Assembly: GCA_030066075.1 (NCBI GenBank)
Contig: JASJCH010000018.1
Location: 1 to 64,000 of the forward strand
Direction: 5' to 3'
DNA: 64,000 bases
Source: Woeseiaceae bacterium
GTDB taxonomy: Bacteria > Pseudomonadota > Gammaproteobacteria > Steroidobacterales > Woeseiaceae
Numbering within the stretch: the first letter of the stretch is position 1; the number at the start of each line of letters is the position of its first letter. Positions 26,395-34,888 of the stretch are shown here, one piece after another. Below the pieces are notes generated by a model. The model was not told the origin of the DNA. It searched no databases and worked only from the letters and a program-made list of their open reading frames with translations. Position numbers and translations under genes: made by a program.

Positions 26395-27387
26395 ATGGAA
26401 TTCTGGCTCCCGGTTGTCTTTGCCGGCCTGATGGCGCTGGCCATGCTGATCTACGTCGTGCTCGACGGCTACGATCTCGGCGTGGGGGTGCTGCTCAACG
26501 GCGCCGATGACAATGAAAAGGACATGATGATTGCCTCGATCGGGCCATTCTGGGACGCGAACGAAACCTGGCTCGTACTGGGAGTCGGTATCCTGCTGAT
26601 CGCATTCCCGATGGCGCACGGCGTCATCCTGTCGTCACTCTACCTCGAGGTGGCCGTGATGCTCGTTGGCCTGATCTTGCGGGGCGTGGCGTTCGACTTT
26701 CGCGTGAAGGCGCGCGAGCCGCACAAGCCGTTGTGGAACGCAGCGTTTTTCGGCGGATCGTTGCTCGCTGCGCTGGCGCAGGGTTTCATGCTCGGCCATT
26801 ACATCACCGGTTTCGAGAACAGTGTCGGCGCCTTTGCGTTTTCGCTGCTGATAGGCGTCTGCGTCGTGGCCGGCTACGGCCTGCTCGGCGCGACCTGGCT
26901 GATCATGAAAAGCGAGCACGAACTGCAGAGGAAGGCGGTGCGCTGGGCGCAAGGCGCACTGTGGCTGACGGCGGCCGGCATTGCAGCGGTGTCGATCGCG
27001 ACGCCGCTCGTCAGCGAGCGCGTGTTCGCCAGGTGGTTCGAGTTTCCGCAGTTCCTGCTGCTGTCACAGATCCCGGCGATATCGATTGCGCTGATACTCG
27101 CCTGCCATTTCCGCCTGCGCCGGCTCGCCCGGGAAATCGATCACACGGAGTGGCAGCCTTTCGCGCTCGCCGTATCCATTTTCCTGCTGGCGTTCGCCGG
27201 CCTTGCCTACAGCCTTTTCCCCTACCTGGTTATTGATGAGATCACGATCTGGGACGCGGCCAGTGCGCCCGAGTCGCTCCTGGTCATCCTGTGGGGCGTC
27301 GTCATTACCTTGCCGGCAATCCTCGGTTATACCGTGTTCGCTTACCGGGTATTCTGGGGCAAGACGCGCGAGCTGAGTTACGAATGA
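26395..27387 (+). CDS. cydB: Cytochrome bd-type ubiquinol oxidase subunit II
   Basis: The protein is 330 residues from the ATG at 26395; the track start at 26389 is a GTG overlapping the cydA stop, also possible. GAGGG lies 8 bases before the ATG. It has about eight membrane helices and the family motifs MEFWLPVVFAGLMALAMLIYVVLDGYDLGVG and WDANETWLV. It pairs with subunit I to form the oxidase. No cydX-like small ORF is evident directly downstream; instead a DUF393 protein overlaps the stop codon (ATGA). Confidence 0.95.
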   Translation: MEFWLPVVFAGLMALAMLIYVVLDGYDLGVGVLLNGADDNEKDMMIASIGPFWDANETWLVLGVGILLIAFPMAHGVILSSLYLEVAVMLVGLILRGVAFDFRVKAREPHKPLWNAAFFGGSLLAALAQGFMLGHYITGFENSVGAFAFSLLIGVCVVAGYGLLGATWLIMKSEHELQRKAVRWAQGALWLTAAGIAAVSIATPLVSERVFARWFEFPQFLLLSQIPAISIALILACHFRLRRLAREIDHTEWQPFALAVSIFLLAFAGLAYSLFPYLVIDEITIWDAASAPESLLVILWGVVITLPAILGYTVFAYRVFWGKTRELSYE

Positions 27388-27776
27388 TGAACACCGCAGC
27401 CCATCCAGGCGTCACGGTGTGGTACGACAGTGAGTGCCCGCTATGTGTCCGCGAAATCCGGCTGATGCGCCGGCTCGACCGGCGGCAGGCTATCGACTTC
27501 GTCAGTATCCAGGGCGGTACGGGCTGTCCGATCAGTACGGACGAGCTTATGAAGCGCTTTCATGCCCAGGAGCGTGGGGAGCCCATCGTCTCCGGGGCGG
27601 CGGCATTTGCCGCGATGTGGCGGGCCATCCCGCTACTGAGGCCCCTCGGACTGCTCGCCCGTTTCCGACCGATTCTTTGGATACTCGAGCGACTATACCG
27701 CGGCTTCCTGGTGATTCGGCCGTGGCTGCAGCGTCGCGCACGCAGCCTATCTGCTGAAGAGCAGGCGCAGCGCTGA
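27384..27776 (+). CDS. DUF393 thiol-disulfide oxidoreductase-like protein
   Basis: The ATG at 27384 overlaps the cydB stop; the longer ORF in the track lies inside cydB. The product is 130 residues with the DUF393 signature VWYDSECPLCVREI (C18-x-x-C21), a thioredoxin-like CxxC after a first beta strand, and a C-terminal amphipathic region. Family members are predicted oxidoreductases with unknown partners. Its position as the third gene after cydAB suggests involvement in oxidase assembly or redox balance (inference). The last 30 bases overlap the convergent gene at 27747. Confidence 0.85.
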   Translation: MMNTAAHPGVTVWYDSECPLCVREIRLMRRLDRRQAIDFVSIQGGTGCPISTDELMKRFHAQERGEPIVSGAAAFAAMWRAIPLLRPLGLLARFRPILWILERLYRGFLVIRPWLQRRARSLSAEEQAQR

Positions 27777-28103
27777 CAGGCGCAGATTGATCGAGCCGAG
27801 CCCAAGCAAGCGTGCTAACCAGCTCGGCGGGGTGTCGTGACCCAGGCGTACAACGGGCCGTCCGTCCGTCTCGAGGCTGAGCGCCAGCTCGTGCGTCGCC
27901 AGCTGGTCCGCGACGAACCGCACGGCCCGGGCGCGGCCGCGCAGCGAGCGTGGCAACAGGCTGCGCGAGTCGCTCCAACCCGGCAGCTCCAGGCGCAGCG
28001 TGTCGCCTTCAGCTACCAGGTTGAGCGAGCGGCCGCCGGGCGTGTCGAGACACAGCGTGCCGTGCGCCTCGACGGGCCGGGAGTTTTCAGGCTTCGACGC
28101 CAT
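27747..28103 (-). CDS. Small uncharacterised protein, second gene of a pair
   Basis: The start is taken at the ATG at 28103, giving 118 residues; the track start at 28172 lies inside the preceding gene. Predicted mixed alpha/beta (GTLCLDTPGGRSLNLVAEGDTLRLELPGW), with a basic C terminus (NLRLSALRLLFSR). No known domain. It overlaps the upstream small gene by 17 bases, implying a two-gene transcript, and overlaps the 3' end of the DUF393 gene tail-to-tail by 30 bases. Function unknown. Confidence 0.65.
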   Translation of the reverse strand: MASKPENSRPVEAHGTLCLDTPGGRSLNLVAEGDTLRLELPGWSDSRSLLPRSLRGRARAVRFVADQLATHELALSLETDGRPVVRLGHDTPPSWLARLLGLGSINLRLSALRLLFSR

Positions 28104-28287
28104 CGCGAGCCCGGATCTTGAGCGTGCCATTGATCTTCCATTTCGCGTGTACTGCCTGCTCACCGACGCCACTGGGTACCCACACTTCCATGTCGGCGGC
28201 TTCGTAGGTGATTTCGGCGTTGCGGCCAGTCAACTTGTCATACAGTGAAATTGCGAGTTCTGACCAATCCGTCGTCTGCTGGGACAT
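28087..28287 (-). CDS. Small uncharacterised acidic protein, first gene of a pair
   Basis: From the second Met of the track ORF (ATG at 28287) the product is 66 residues: MSQQTTDWSELAISLYDKLT followed by beta-rich sequence (NAEITYEAADMEVWVPSG). An upstream ATG at 28299 is possible. There is no signal peptide or membrane segment, so it is a soluble cytoplasmic protein of unknown role. It overlaps the next gene (27747-28103) by 17 bases and shares its promoter region with the divergent gene at 28472. Confidence 0.65.
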   Translation of the reverse strand: MSQQTTDWSELAISLYDKLTGRNAEITYEAADMEVWVPSGVGEQAVHAKWKINGTLKIRARDGVEA

Positions 28288-28377
28288 TACGTTCTCCAAA
28301 AGTTGTGATGAAAGCGAAGCGCAAGGTACCGGCCGAAACGCGCCGCGGGAAGACGCCGAAACGCGAGGAAACGACTT

Positions 28378-28430
28378 GTTACAGGCGGTTACAGGTCGCC
28401 GTTGAGAGCGGCAACCGTAACTCTTTGTAT
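28378..28430 (+). promoter_or_regulatory. Tandem GTTACAGG repeats and possible promoter
   Basis: GTTACAGG occurs at 28378-28385 and 28388-28395, a 10-base period typical of OmpR/PhoB-family response-regulator half sites. Directly downstream, TTGAGA (28402-28407), 17 bases and TTGTAT (28425-28430) form a plausible but weak sigma70 promoter for the gene at 28472. The divergent pair starting at 28287 could use the same box. A similar period-10 G(T/A)TACA pair lies ahead of the RND operon at 30422. Confidence 0.4.
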
Positions 28431-28471
28431 CGCGTGAGTGACTTTCGCCGGCGGCGGGTTAGTCTTGCGGG

Positions 28472-29131
28472 ATGGACACGGCAATGACACCGACTGTGCA
28501 AACCGAACTGCGCGCGCTGCGGCCGAAAACCGACGGCAATCCCGAGGGCAAGGGTACCAATGGTCTGCTCGCGGACTGGCGCGCAACGGAGCCGCGCGGC
28601 ATCGTCGCGAAGCCGCAGCGCCAGGTGCTGGCGGAGCTGTTCACGTCGATGCTGGTGTTATCGGCATCGTTCAAATACCGACCCGTGCCGGGCGGGACCA
28701 ACTACCTGTACTGGATCGATGGCGCCTGGTCGCTGAGTCTTATTGGCCCCGATGAATGGTCGAAACAACGGCGCGACGGCTACGTTGGCCGGTGCACGCT
28801 GCAGCGCGACATGACGTGGACCATCGAGCCGTCCGAGCGACTGGCCGAGGATAACCCGCTCAGCGCCGGAGTACGGCGCGTCTTCGAGGCCTTTGCCAAC
28901 ATGCTCAATACCGACCTTACCCTCGAAGAGATCCTGCCGTTCCACGTCGGCACCCTGCCTTACTACCAGCGGCTTCACGCCAGCGGGCTGAGCCGTTCGC
29001 TGCGAGCGTCGGTTACGCTTGGCGAGGACGCGTCGCTCAGCTGCCGGGACTGGCGCACGCAGCTTCCTGGCCTCACCCACGAGCTGCTTGCGAACAGTCG
29101 CGACGAGCTCGCGTCGGAGGGCATGGTGTGA
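28472..29131 (+). CDS. DUF2452-like cytoplasmic protein
   Basis: The 219-residue protein has an N-terminal NPEGKGTNGLLADWRATEPRGI and a following segment RQVLAELFTSMLVLSASFKYRPVPGGTNYLYW, with SLIGPDEW, matching my recollection of DUF2452 proteins (NPQGKG motif, YLY strand, tryptophan-rich end). The function of that family is unknown. Start is ATG at 28472 or 28484; the second has a GGGATGG at usable distance. The 3' end overlaps the CIA30-like gene by 4 bases (GTGA), so they are co-translated. Confidence 0.65.
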   Translation: MDTAMTPTVQTELRALRPKTDGNPEGKGTNGLLADWRATEPRGIVAKPQRQVLAELFTSMLVLSASFKYRPVPGGTNYLYWIDGAWSLSLIGPDEWSKQRRDGYVGRCTLQRDMTWTIEPSERLAEDNPLSAGVRRVFEAFANMLNTDLTLEEILPFHVGTLPYYQRLHASGLSRSLRASVTLGEDASLSCRDWRTQLPGLTHELLANSRDELASEGMV

Positions 29132-29736
29132 GAATTGTTGCCCTGACGATTGCCCTGATAATCGGAGGATTGCTGATGACCGTTTCCGCCCATTCGCGCG
29201 ACGGCGAGGGTACCGCAACCGGGTTGCTGTTGACCGATTTCGTGAGCGCAAAAACCGATCTCGGCTGGTTCGTGGTGAACGACAACGTCATGGGCGGACG
29301 CAGCCAGGGCGATTTCAAGGTGGAGCAGGGCGAGCTGCACTTCGCCGGCAGCACCAACACGCGCGGCGGCGGCTTCAGCTCGATCCGCACGGGCGCCATG
29401 CGGCTCGACCTGTCGCAGTACGAGGGTGTTCGCCTGCGGGTCAAGGGCGATGGCCGCCGTTACACCTGGCGATTAACGACGAATGCGCGCTACTGGGGTC
29501 GGCAGGTGAGCTACTGGGCCGACTTCGAGACCGAAGATGGGGCCTGGACCACGGTAGATATCCCCTTCTCGCGATTTGTTCCACGGTTCCGCGGAACCCG
29601 GCTTAGCGGCCCTGCGCTGGACCCCGCACAGGTCACGGGCATGGGCCTGATGATTTACGACAAGCTGGACGGTCCTTTCGAGCTGCGCCTCGATAGCGTG
29701 CGCGCTTTTCCTGCCGAGGAGCAGATCAAGCTCTAG
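29128..29736 (+). CDS. Exported CIA30-like (NADH:ubiquinone oxidoreductase intermediate-associated protein 30) domain protein
   Basis: The 202-residue protein starts at a GTG overlapping the previous stop and has a signal peptide (ALTIALIIGGLLMTVSAHS). The mature part is a beta-sandwich with the CIA30 pattern: WFVVNDNVMGGRSQGDFKVEQ, STNTRGGGFSSIRT, LRVKGDGRRYTWRL, and DGAWTTVDIPFSRFVPRFRG. Bacterial exported members have galactose-binding-like folds and unknown roles; complex I assembly should not be assumed. It is co-translated with the DUF2452-like gene. Confidence 0.82.
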   Translation: MRIVALTIALIIGGLLMTVSAHSRDGEGTATGLLLTDFVSAKTDLGWFVVNDNVMGGRSQGDFKVEQGELHFAGSTNTRGGGFSSIRTGAMRLDLSQYEGVRLRVKGDGRRYTWRLTTNARYWGRQVSYWADFETEDGAWTTVDIPFSRFVPRFRGTRLSGPALDPAQVTGMGLMIYDKLDGPFELRLDSVRAFPAEEQIKL

Positions 29737-29749
29737 CACTGCGCCACGC

Positions 29750-29777
29750 TTGATGTATCCCAATCTGGCCTTATACT
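29750..29777 (+). promoter_or_regulatory. Sigma70-type promoter for the gene at 29811
   Basis: TTGATG (29750-29755), a 16-base spacer and TATACT (29772-29777, 5/6 match) are placed to start transcription near 29784, giving a leader of about 27 bases before the ATG at 29811. It is located in the only gap between the CIA30-like gene and this gene. Confidence 0.55.
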
Positions 29778-29810
29778 CGCCGCGCCTTGACACGAATGGG
29801 ATGACCCCTG

Positions 29811-30344
29811 ATGACTGAATTAGAACGTCTCGCCAACATGGCGGAGATCCTCGGCGCGCTGGTCGTGATCGGCGGTCTGGTCTTCGCGATGATCCAGATG
29901 CGCAGCCTGCGCCAGCAGCGTCGGGAGCTGGCAGCCATTGAGCTTTTCCGTTCTTTCGGCAACGCCAACTTTAATCGGGCCTACGAGACCATCCTCGCAC
30001 TGCCCGAGGGCCTGCCCCGCGCCGAGCTCGTCGCGCGCGAGCCCACGGCAAACAGCTGCGCTACCTTGATTTGTACGACCATGGAAAACGTCGGCGTGAT
30101 GACCTACCAGCGCATCGTGCCGTTCCAGGTGGTTCATAACCTCATGGGAACCAGCGCGGTCCTCCTGTGGCGGCGCCTGGACAAGTGGGTGGGCGAGCTG
30201 CGTGACGACCTTGGCAACCCGGAGGCATTCGAGTGGTTCCAGTGGCTGGCGGAGAAGCTGGACGAGCACAATGACCCGAGTTCGGGCCCGGCCTACGCGG
30301 CGCACAAGGACTGGGTACCCGCGAGTCTCAGCAGCGAAATCTAG
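29811..30344 (+). CDS. Uncharacterised protein with one N-terminal membrane helix
   Basis: The 177-residue protein has a single membrane helix (MAEILGALVVIGGLVFAMIQM) and a helical cytoplasmic domain beginning RSLRQQRRELAAIELFRSFGN, ending HKDWVPASLSSEI. The layout, one helix plus a helical domain with conserved Trp residues, resembles DUF4760-type proteins of unknown function. It has its own promoter, and a GC-rich hairpin (arms GCCGCCG and CGGCGGC, 30348-30366) begins 3 bases after the stop, so it is probably monocistronic. Confidence 0.7.
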   Translation: MTELERLANMAEILGALVVIGGLVFAMIQMRSLRQQRRELAAIELFRSFGNANFNRAYETILALPEGLPRAELVAREPTANSCATLICTTMENVGVMTYQRIVPFQVVHNLMGTSAVLLWRRLDKWVGELRDDLGNPEAFEWFQWLAEKLDEHNDPSSGPAYAAHKDWVPASLSSEI

Positions 30345-30347
30345 CCC

Positions 30348-30366
30348 GCCGCCGGGCAACGGCGGC
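30348..30366 (+). terminator. GC-rich hairpin after the gene at 29811
   Basis: GCCGCCG-GGCAA-CGGCGGC has perfect 7-base arms and a 5-base loop and begins 3 bases after the TAG. No T-run follows, so it is a weak intrinsic terminator or an mRNA-end stabiliser. Confidence 0.4.
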
Positions 30367-30379
30367 TGAGAAACGAATT

Positions 30380-30437
30380 GTTACAAATGCCCGCGGCGCT
30401 CCGGCCGCTGCGGGCCCGCCCGTTACATCTCGATACA
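30380..30437. promoter_or_regulatory. GTTACA boxes ahead of the second RND operon
   Basis: GTTACA occurs at 30380-30385 and 30422-30427, the latter followed 10 bases on by GATACA (30432-30437). The 14-mer TACATCTCGATACA (30424-30437) matches the RstA-type box TACATNTNGTTACA at all but one fixed position. Between the sites is an imperfect hairpin (30389-30415, outer arms GCCCGC/GCGGGC). An OmpR-family response regulator is a reasonable candidate to control the pump, but none is encoded in the window. Confidence 0.4.
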
Positions 30438-30493
30438 CACAGGGCGGGCGAAAGCGGTCACCATAAGCATTCGGCCAATACACCCCGGATGTC

Positions 30494-31657
30494 ATGACAA
30501 AACTCATAAAACGCTTTGCGGGCTCATTCCAGCTAATGTTCGTCTTGTTCGTCGTTGGCGGCGCCATCATGATGTCGGTGTCGCTCAAGCCCGAATCTTC
30601 GAACGGCTATGCCTCGCAAGCCCCCGACACGATCGGCGTTTCCGTCGTCGAGCCCATCGCCACGGCGTACGAACCCTTCGTAAGGCTTAACGGCGTCGTT
30701 GTGGCGCGCACCGTCACGGACGTGACGCCGCAGGTCGGCGGGCGCGTCATCGACGTTTCACCCGACTTCCGGCCCGGCGCCGCGTTTTCGAGGGGTGACG
30801 TCCTGTTTCGAATCGAGGCAGATGACTACGAACTGGCGGTAGAGCGCACGCTCGCCGATATCGAAGCCGCGCGCAGCGATCTCGCCCTGCTCGAGGCCCA
30901 GTCCGAGGCCGAGAAGCGGGTCTGGGACCAGCAGTTCGAAGACCGCCGGATACCCGACCTGGTTGCCAAGGTGCCGCAGATCGCCGCCGCCAAGGCGCGC
31001 ATTCACAGCGGCGAAGCCGCGCGCGACGCGGCGCAGCTCTCGCTGAAGAGAACCATCGTGCGGGCGCCCTTCGACGGCTACGTGCTGGATACCCGACTCG
31101 ACATCGGCCAGGTCGTGAACGCCGGGCAGGCCGTCGGCGCGATCTTTTCCGCCGACAGCCGCGAGATTACGGTTCCGGTATCGAGCGAGGAGCTCGCTCT
31201 GCTTGGCGATGCGGTCGGAAGGCAGGCCGAGGTATCACGCGCAGGTTCGGCAACCGCCCCGTTCGCGGCTCAGGTCGCACGCCAGGCGGCGCAGCTCGAC
31301 GAGAGCACGCGTCTCGGCACCCTGTTCCTGAAGGTCGAACAGGCTGACCAGCTGATGGTCGGCGAGTTCGTCGACGTCAGTATTCGCGGTGAAACCGCCC
31401 AGAACGTCGTTCGCGTTCCGGCTGCGTCGCTCACCTCGCGCGACCAGGTTTGGGTGGTCGATGACGGCGCCATTCGCGAACGCCAGGTCGACGTTGTCGG
31501 TAACGAGGACGGCCTCGCCGTCGTGCGCAATTTCGATATGGCGGAAGGCGTGGTCGTCGTTCCGCCGTCGAACGCCCGGGACGGCTTGCCAGTCCGGGTG
31601 CAGTCCGACAACCGTTTGGCGGGCGGCGCCGCCACGCTGGCGCACGGCGCCGAGTAA
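30494..31657 (+). CDS. RND efflux periplasmic adaptor, membrane-anchored
   Basis: The 387-residue adaptor has an uncleaved-looking N-terminal membrane helix (FQLMFVLFVVGGAIMMSVSL). Barrel-sandwich halves follow (RTVTDVTPQVGGRVIDVSPDFRPGAAFSRGDVLFRIE and KRTIVRAPFDGYVLDTRLDIGQVV), flanking a helical hairpin (about 120-175), then beta-barrel and membrane-proximal domains. It precedes the permease by 7 bases in the normal adaptor-first order. No TolC-like channel is present in the window. Confidence 0.9.
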   Translation: MTKLIKRFAGSFQLMFVLFVVGGAIMMSVSLKPESSNGYASQAPDTIGVSVVEPIATAYEPFVRLNGVVVARTVTDVTPQVGGRVIDVSPDFRPGAAFSRGDVLFRIEADDYELAVERTLADIEAARSDLALLEAQSEAEKRVWDQQFEDRRIPDLVAKVPQIAAAKARIHSGEAARDAAQLSLKRTIVRAPFDGYVLDTRLDIGQVVNAGQAVGAIFSADSREITVPVSSEELALLGDAVGRQAEVSRAGSATAPFAAQVARQAAQLDESTRLGTLFLKVEQADQLMVGEFVDVSIRGETAQNVVRVPAASLTSRDQVWVVDDGAIRERQVDVVGNEDGLAVVRNFDMAEGVVVVPPSNARDGLPVRVQSDNRLAGGAATLAHGAE

Positions 31658-31664
31658 TCGAACA

Positions 31665-34600
31665 ATGGAAGCTGCAGCCAATATCCGCCGCGGTTTGATC
31701 GGCTGGTTCATCGCAAATCCGGTTGCGGCAAACCTGCTGATGATCGTGCTGCTGGTCGGCGGTGCTTTGTCTGCGCTCAACCTGCGCTCGCAGGTCTTCC
31801 CGACCATATCGCCCGGAACGGTAGTCGTTACCGTGCCGTTCCCGGGAGCGACGCCGGCGGAAGTCGAGGAGGGCATCACGCGGCGTGTCGAAGAGGCCGT
31901 ACTGGGCATCGACGGCGTCAAACGCGTAACGTCCAATGCCTCGGAGAATGTCGGCATTGTCACGATCGAGACCAACGATTTCGCCGATCGCGACGTCGTC
32001 AAAGACGACGTCGAATCAGCGGTCGACCGGCTCAGTGACTTTCCACCAGAGAACGCCGAAAAGCCGATCGTCGTGGCGCCAAAGCCGACCGGTGGCGTCG
32101 TCACGCTGGCCATCGCCGGCGAAGTCGGCGAGGCGGCGCTGCGGCGCGCCGCTGAGGAAATCGAGCGCGACCTCTTGAGCCAGCGCGGCGTGTCGCTGGT
32201 GCAACTCGAGGGCGCGCGCGACTACGAGATTTCAATCGAGATCAGTGAGGCAACACTGCGGCGCTACGGACTCAGTTTCAACGAGGTGGCCAACGCGGTG
32301 CGGCGCTCCTCCCTGGACCTGGCGGGCGGTTCCATCGCTTCCGAATCGGGTGAAATTCTCCTGCGGACCAACCAGAAGCGCCAGGCCGGCGAAGACTTCG
32401 AGTCCATCGTGGTCCGGACCCAGGCCGACGGTTCGGTGATCACGCTGGCCGACGTCGCCACGGTGCGCGACGAATTCGTCCGCGAGCGGCTCAACAATCT
32501 CTACAACGGAAGACCGGCCGTGTTCGTGCGGGTGTCCCGCGCGGAGGCCGAGGACGTCCTGGCGGTGAAGGAATCTGTCGACAGCTTCCTGGCAGGCTAT
32601 ACCCCGCCGCCCGGGATCGAAGTCGTCGAACTCCGGGACGAGACGCAGCTGCTGCGCGAGCGTGTCAACCTGCTGCTGCGCAACGGCGCGTTCGGTTTTG
32701 CGCTCGTGTTCCTGTTCCTGGTGCTGATGCTCGACCTCAAACTGGCGGTCTGGGTCAGCATGGGCATTGCAACCGCCTTTGCCGGCGGATTCCTGTTGTT
32801 CGGAGCGCTCGGCGTCACGATCACCATGATTTCTCTGTTCGGACTGATCATCGTGCTCGGACTCGTCGTCGACGACGCCATTGTCATCGGTGAGAACATC
32901 GATGCCGAACGACAGCAGGGCTACTCGGGGCCCGTGGCGGCGGACCGCGGCGCGCATGGCGTGCTTGCGCCCGTGACCGTCGGCGTACTGACTACAGTGG
33001 CGGCTTTCGCACCGCTGCTCGTTACCGGTGGCACCTTCGGCGATATTACGCGCGCGATTCCCCTGGTTGTCATCAGCGTCCTGATCGTCTCGCTGCTCGA
33101 GGCGTTCTGCATTCTGCCGTCTCACCTGAGTCACGGCGGATCGTGGTCGCGGGGCGTCATCAAGAAGGTCCAGGGTCGCATTGCCACGGGCATCGCCTTT
33201 ATCCGTGACAGGGCCGTGCAACCTGGCGTCGCGTTTGCGGCGCGCTGGCGTTACGCGACAGTCGGTCTGGCGATGGCATTCTTTATCCTCTGCATGAGCC
33301 TGTTGTCCAACGGGCACGTACGCTTCATCTTCTTCCCGCAGATCGAAGGCAACAACATCTCGGCGACGCTGACGATGCCGGAGGGCACGCCCTTCGAGCG
33401 CACGGACGCCGCGATTCGCGCCATGACCGCGGCCGCTTACCAGGTCGCCGAAGAAGCCGGCGCAGAGACGGGCGAGTCGCTGTTTGTATCCGTCACGTCG
33501 ACGAGCGGCGGTCGCACGGCCAATAACAACGGGCCGGGTGGACAGAGCAGTTTCTCCTCGTCCGAGAATATCGGCCAGATACAGATCGAACTCGTGCCCT
33601 ACGGCGAGCGGCAGACGCCCGCTGCAGAGATCGAGCGCCGCTGGCGCATGGCCGTTGGCCAGGTCGAAGGCGCGGAGCGCGTCAGTTTCAACTCCGGCTT
33701 CGAGGGTTTCGGTTCGGACATCGAATTCGAGCTGGCCCACCAGGAGGAAGAGACGCTGATCGCCGCCGCAGACGCCATGAAAGCGCGGATTGCCGATATC
33801 GAAGGGGTCACCCAGATAGAAGACAGCTTCGACCTGGGCAAGCGGCAGCTCGTGTTTGAGCTGACGTCAGCCGGGCAGGCGGCTGGTCTGCGGCCGGCCG
33901 ATGTAGCAGTGCAGGTACGCCAGGCGTTCTTCGGCGAGGAAGTGCAACGGATCCAGCGCGGTCGTGAAGAGGTCCGGGTTTACGTGCGTTACCCGGAGGC
34001 CAGCCGCGCGAGCCTGGCGGCCCTCGACAGTTTCCGCGTGCAGTTGCCGAATGGTGATCGCGCGCCGCTGTTCACCGTAGCTCGCGTCGAGGAAAGCCGC
34101 GCTTATTCCTCCATCCGGCGCATCGACGGCCGCCGCGTCGTCACGGTGAGCGCCGACGTCGACCAGTCGCTGTCCACCCCGAACATCGCGAACGAGGCCA
34201 TACTCAGTAGCGTCATGCCGGAGCTCGAGGCCGGCTACCCGGGACTGCGCTGGGTGCGAGCAGGCGCTACTCGGGAGCAGAATGAAGACCTGGCGGCTAT
34301 CGGTAGTGCTTTCATCGTCGTGCTGTTGATTATTTTCGCAATGATCGCAACGCAGCTGCGGTCGTACCTGCAACCGCTCGCGATCCTCGTATCCATTCCG
34401 CTGGGTGTCGCCGGCGCCATCCTGGGTCACCTGGTTCTCGGGTTCTCGCTGTCCTTCATCTCCATCTTCGGTATCGTTGCGCTGGCCGGTGTGGCCGTTA
34501 ATGCGTCCGTGGTGCTTGTCGATCTCTACAACAAGCATCGGGCTGATGGAAAGACCCCGGTCGATGCGGCGGCGGCCGCCGCAGCGCGGCGTTTCCGTCC

Positions 34601-34841
34601 CGTGATGCTGACGACCCTGACGACCGCGCTCGGCCTGGCGCCGCTGCTGTTCGAGACCAGCCCGCAGGCCCAGTTCCTGATCCCGATGGCTGTCAGCCTC
34701 GGCTTCGGCATCGTCATCTCGGGATTCATGGTGCTGTTCGTGACGCCGTCGGTGGCCGTCATCACCGAGGACCTGCGCCGGCTCGTGGGCGCGAAACGCA
34801 GGGAGTCCGACGCGGCACCCGAGCCGTCTTCGCTGACCTGA
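31665..34841 (+). CDS. RND efflux permease with intact proton-relay aspartates
   Basis: The ATG at 31665 gives 1058 residues; the track start at 31389 lies inside the adaptor. The RND architecture is complete. TM4 reads GLVVDDAIVIGENI, so D403-D404 correspond to AcrB D407-D408. TM10 reads ALAGVAVNASVVLVDLYN, with Asn at the AcrB lysine position. The periplasmic loop has PFPGATPAEVEEGITRRVEEAV and a Gly/Asn/Ser-rich insert (GRTANNNGPGGQSSFSSS). Substrates are unknown. In contrast to the pump at 12064, the Asp pair is preserved. Confidence 0.92.
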   Translation: MEAAANIRRGLIGWFIANPVAANLLMIVLLVGGALSALNLRSQVFPTISPGTVVVTVPFPGATPAEVEEGITRRVEEAVLGIDGVKRVTSNASENVGIVTIETNDFADRDVVKDDVESAVDRLSDFPPENAEKPIVVAPKPTGGVVTLAIAGEVGEAALRRAAEEIERDLLSQRGVSLVQLEGARDYEISIEISEATLRRYGLSFNEVANAVRRSSLDLAGGSIASESGEILLRTNQKRQAGEDFESIVVRTQADGSVITLADVATVRDEFVRERLNNLYNGRPAVFVRVSRAEAEDVLAVKESVDSFLAGYTPPPGIEVVELRDETQLLRERVNLLLRNGAFGFALVFLFLVLMLDLKLAVWVSMGIATAFAGGFLLFGALGVTITMISLFGLIIVLGLVVDDAIVIGENIDAERQQGYSGPVAADRGAHGVLAPVTVGVLTTVAAFAPLLVTGGTFGDITRAIPLVVISVLIVSLLEAFCILPSHLSHGGSWSRGVIKKVQGRIATGIAFIRDRAVQPGVAFAARWRYATVGLAMAFFILCMSLLSNGHVRFIFFPQIEGNNISATLTMPEGTPFERTDAAIRAMTAAAYQVAEEAGAETGESLFVSVTSTSGGRTANNNGPGGQSSFSSSENIGQIQIELVPYGERQTPAAEIERRWRMAVGQVEGAERVSFNSGFEGFGSDIEFELAHQEEETLIAAADAMKARIADIEGVTQIEDSFDLGKRQLVFELTSAGQAAGLRPADVAVQVRQAFFGEEVQRIQRGREEVRVYVRYPEASRASLAALDSFRVQLPNGDRAPLFTVARVEESRAYSSIRRIDGRRVVTVSADVDQSLSTPNIANEAILSSVMPELEAGYPGLRWVRAGATREQNEDLAAIGSAFIVVLLIIFAMIATQLRSYLQPLAILVSIPLGVAGAILGHLVLGFSLSFISIFGIVALAGVAVNASVVLVDLYNKHRADGKTPVDAAAAAAARRFRPVMLTTLTTALGLAPLLFETSPQAQFLIPMAVSLGFGIVISGFMVLFVTPSVAVITEDLRRLVGAKRRESDAAPEPSSLT

Positions 34842-34888
34842 CTCAGGGCATCGGTGATACGCTGCACCCAAACTGAAGAGGTGCCACC

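Noticed and set aside
32232-33740. 502-residue minus-strand ORF inside the second RND permease
   Set aside because: His/Glu/Arg-rich shadow of the permease; no start signal and no domain.
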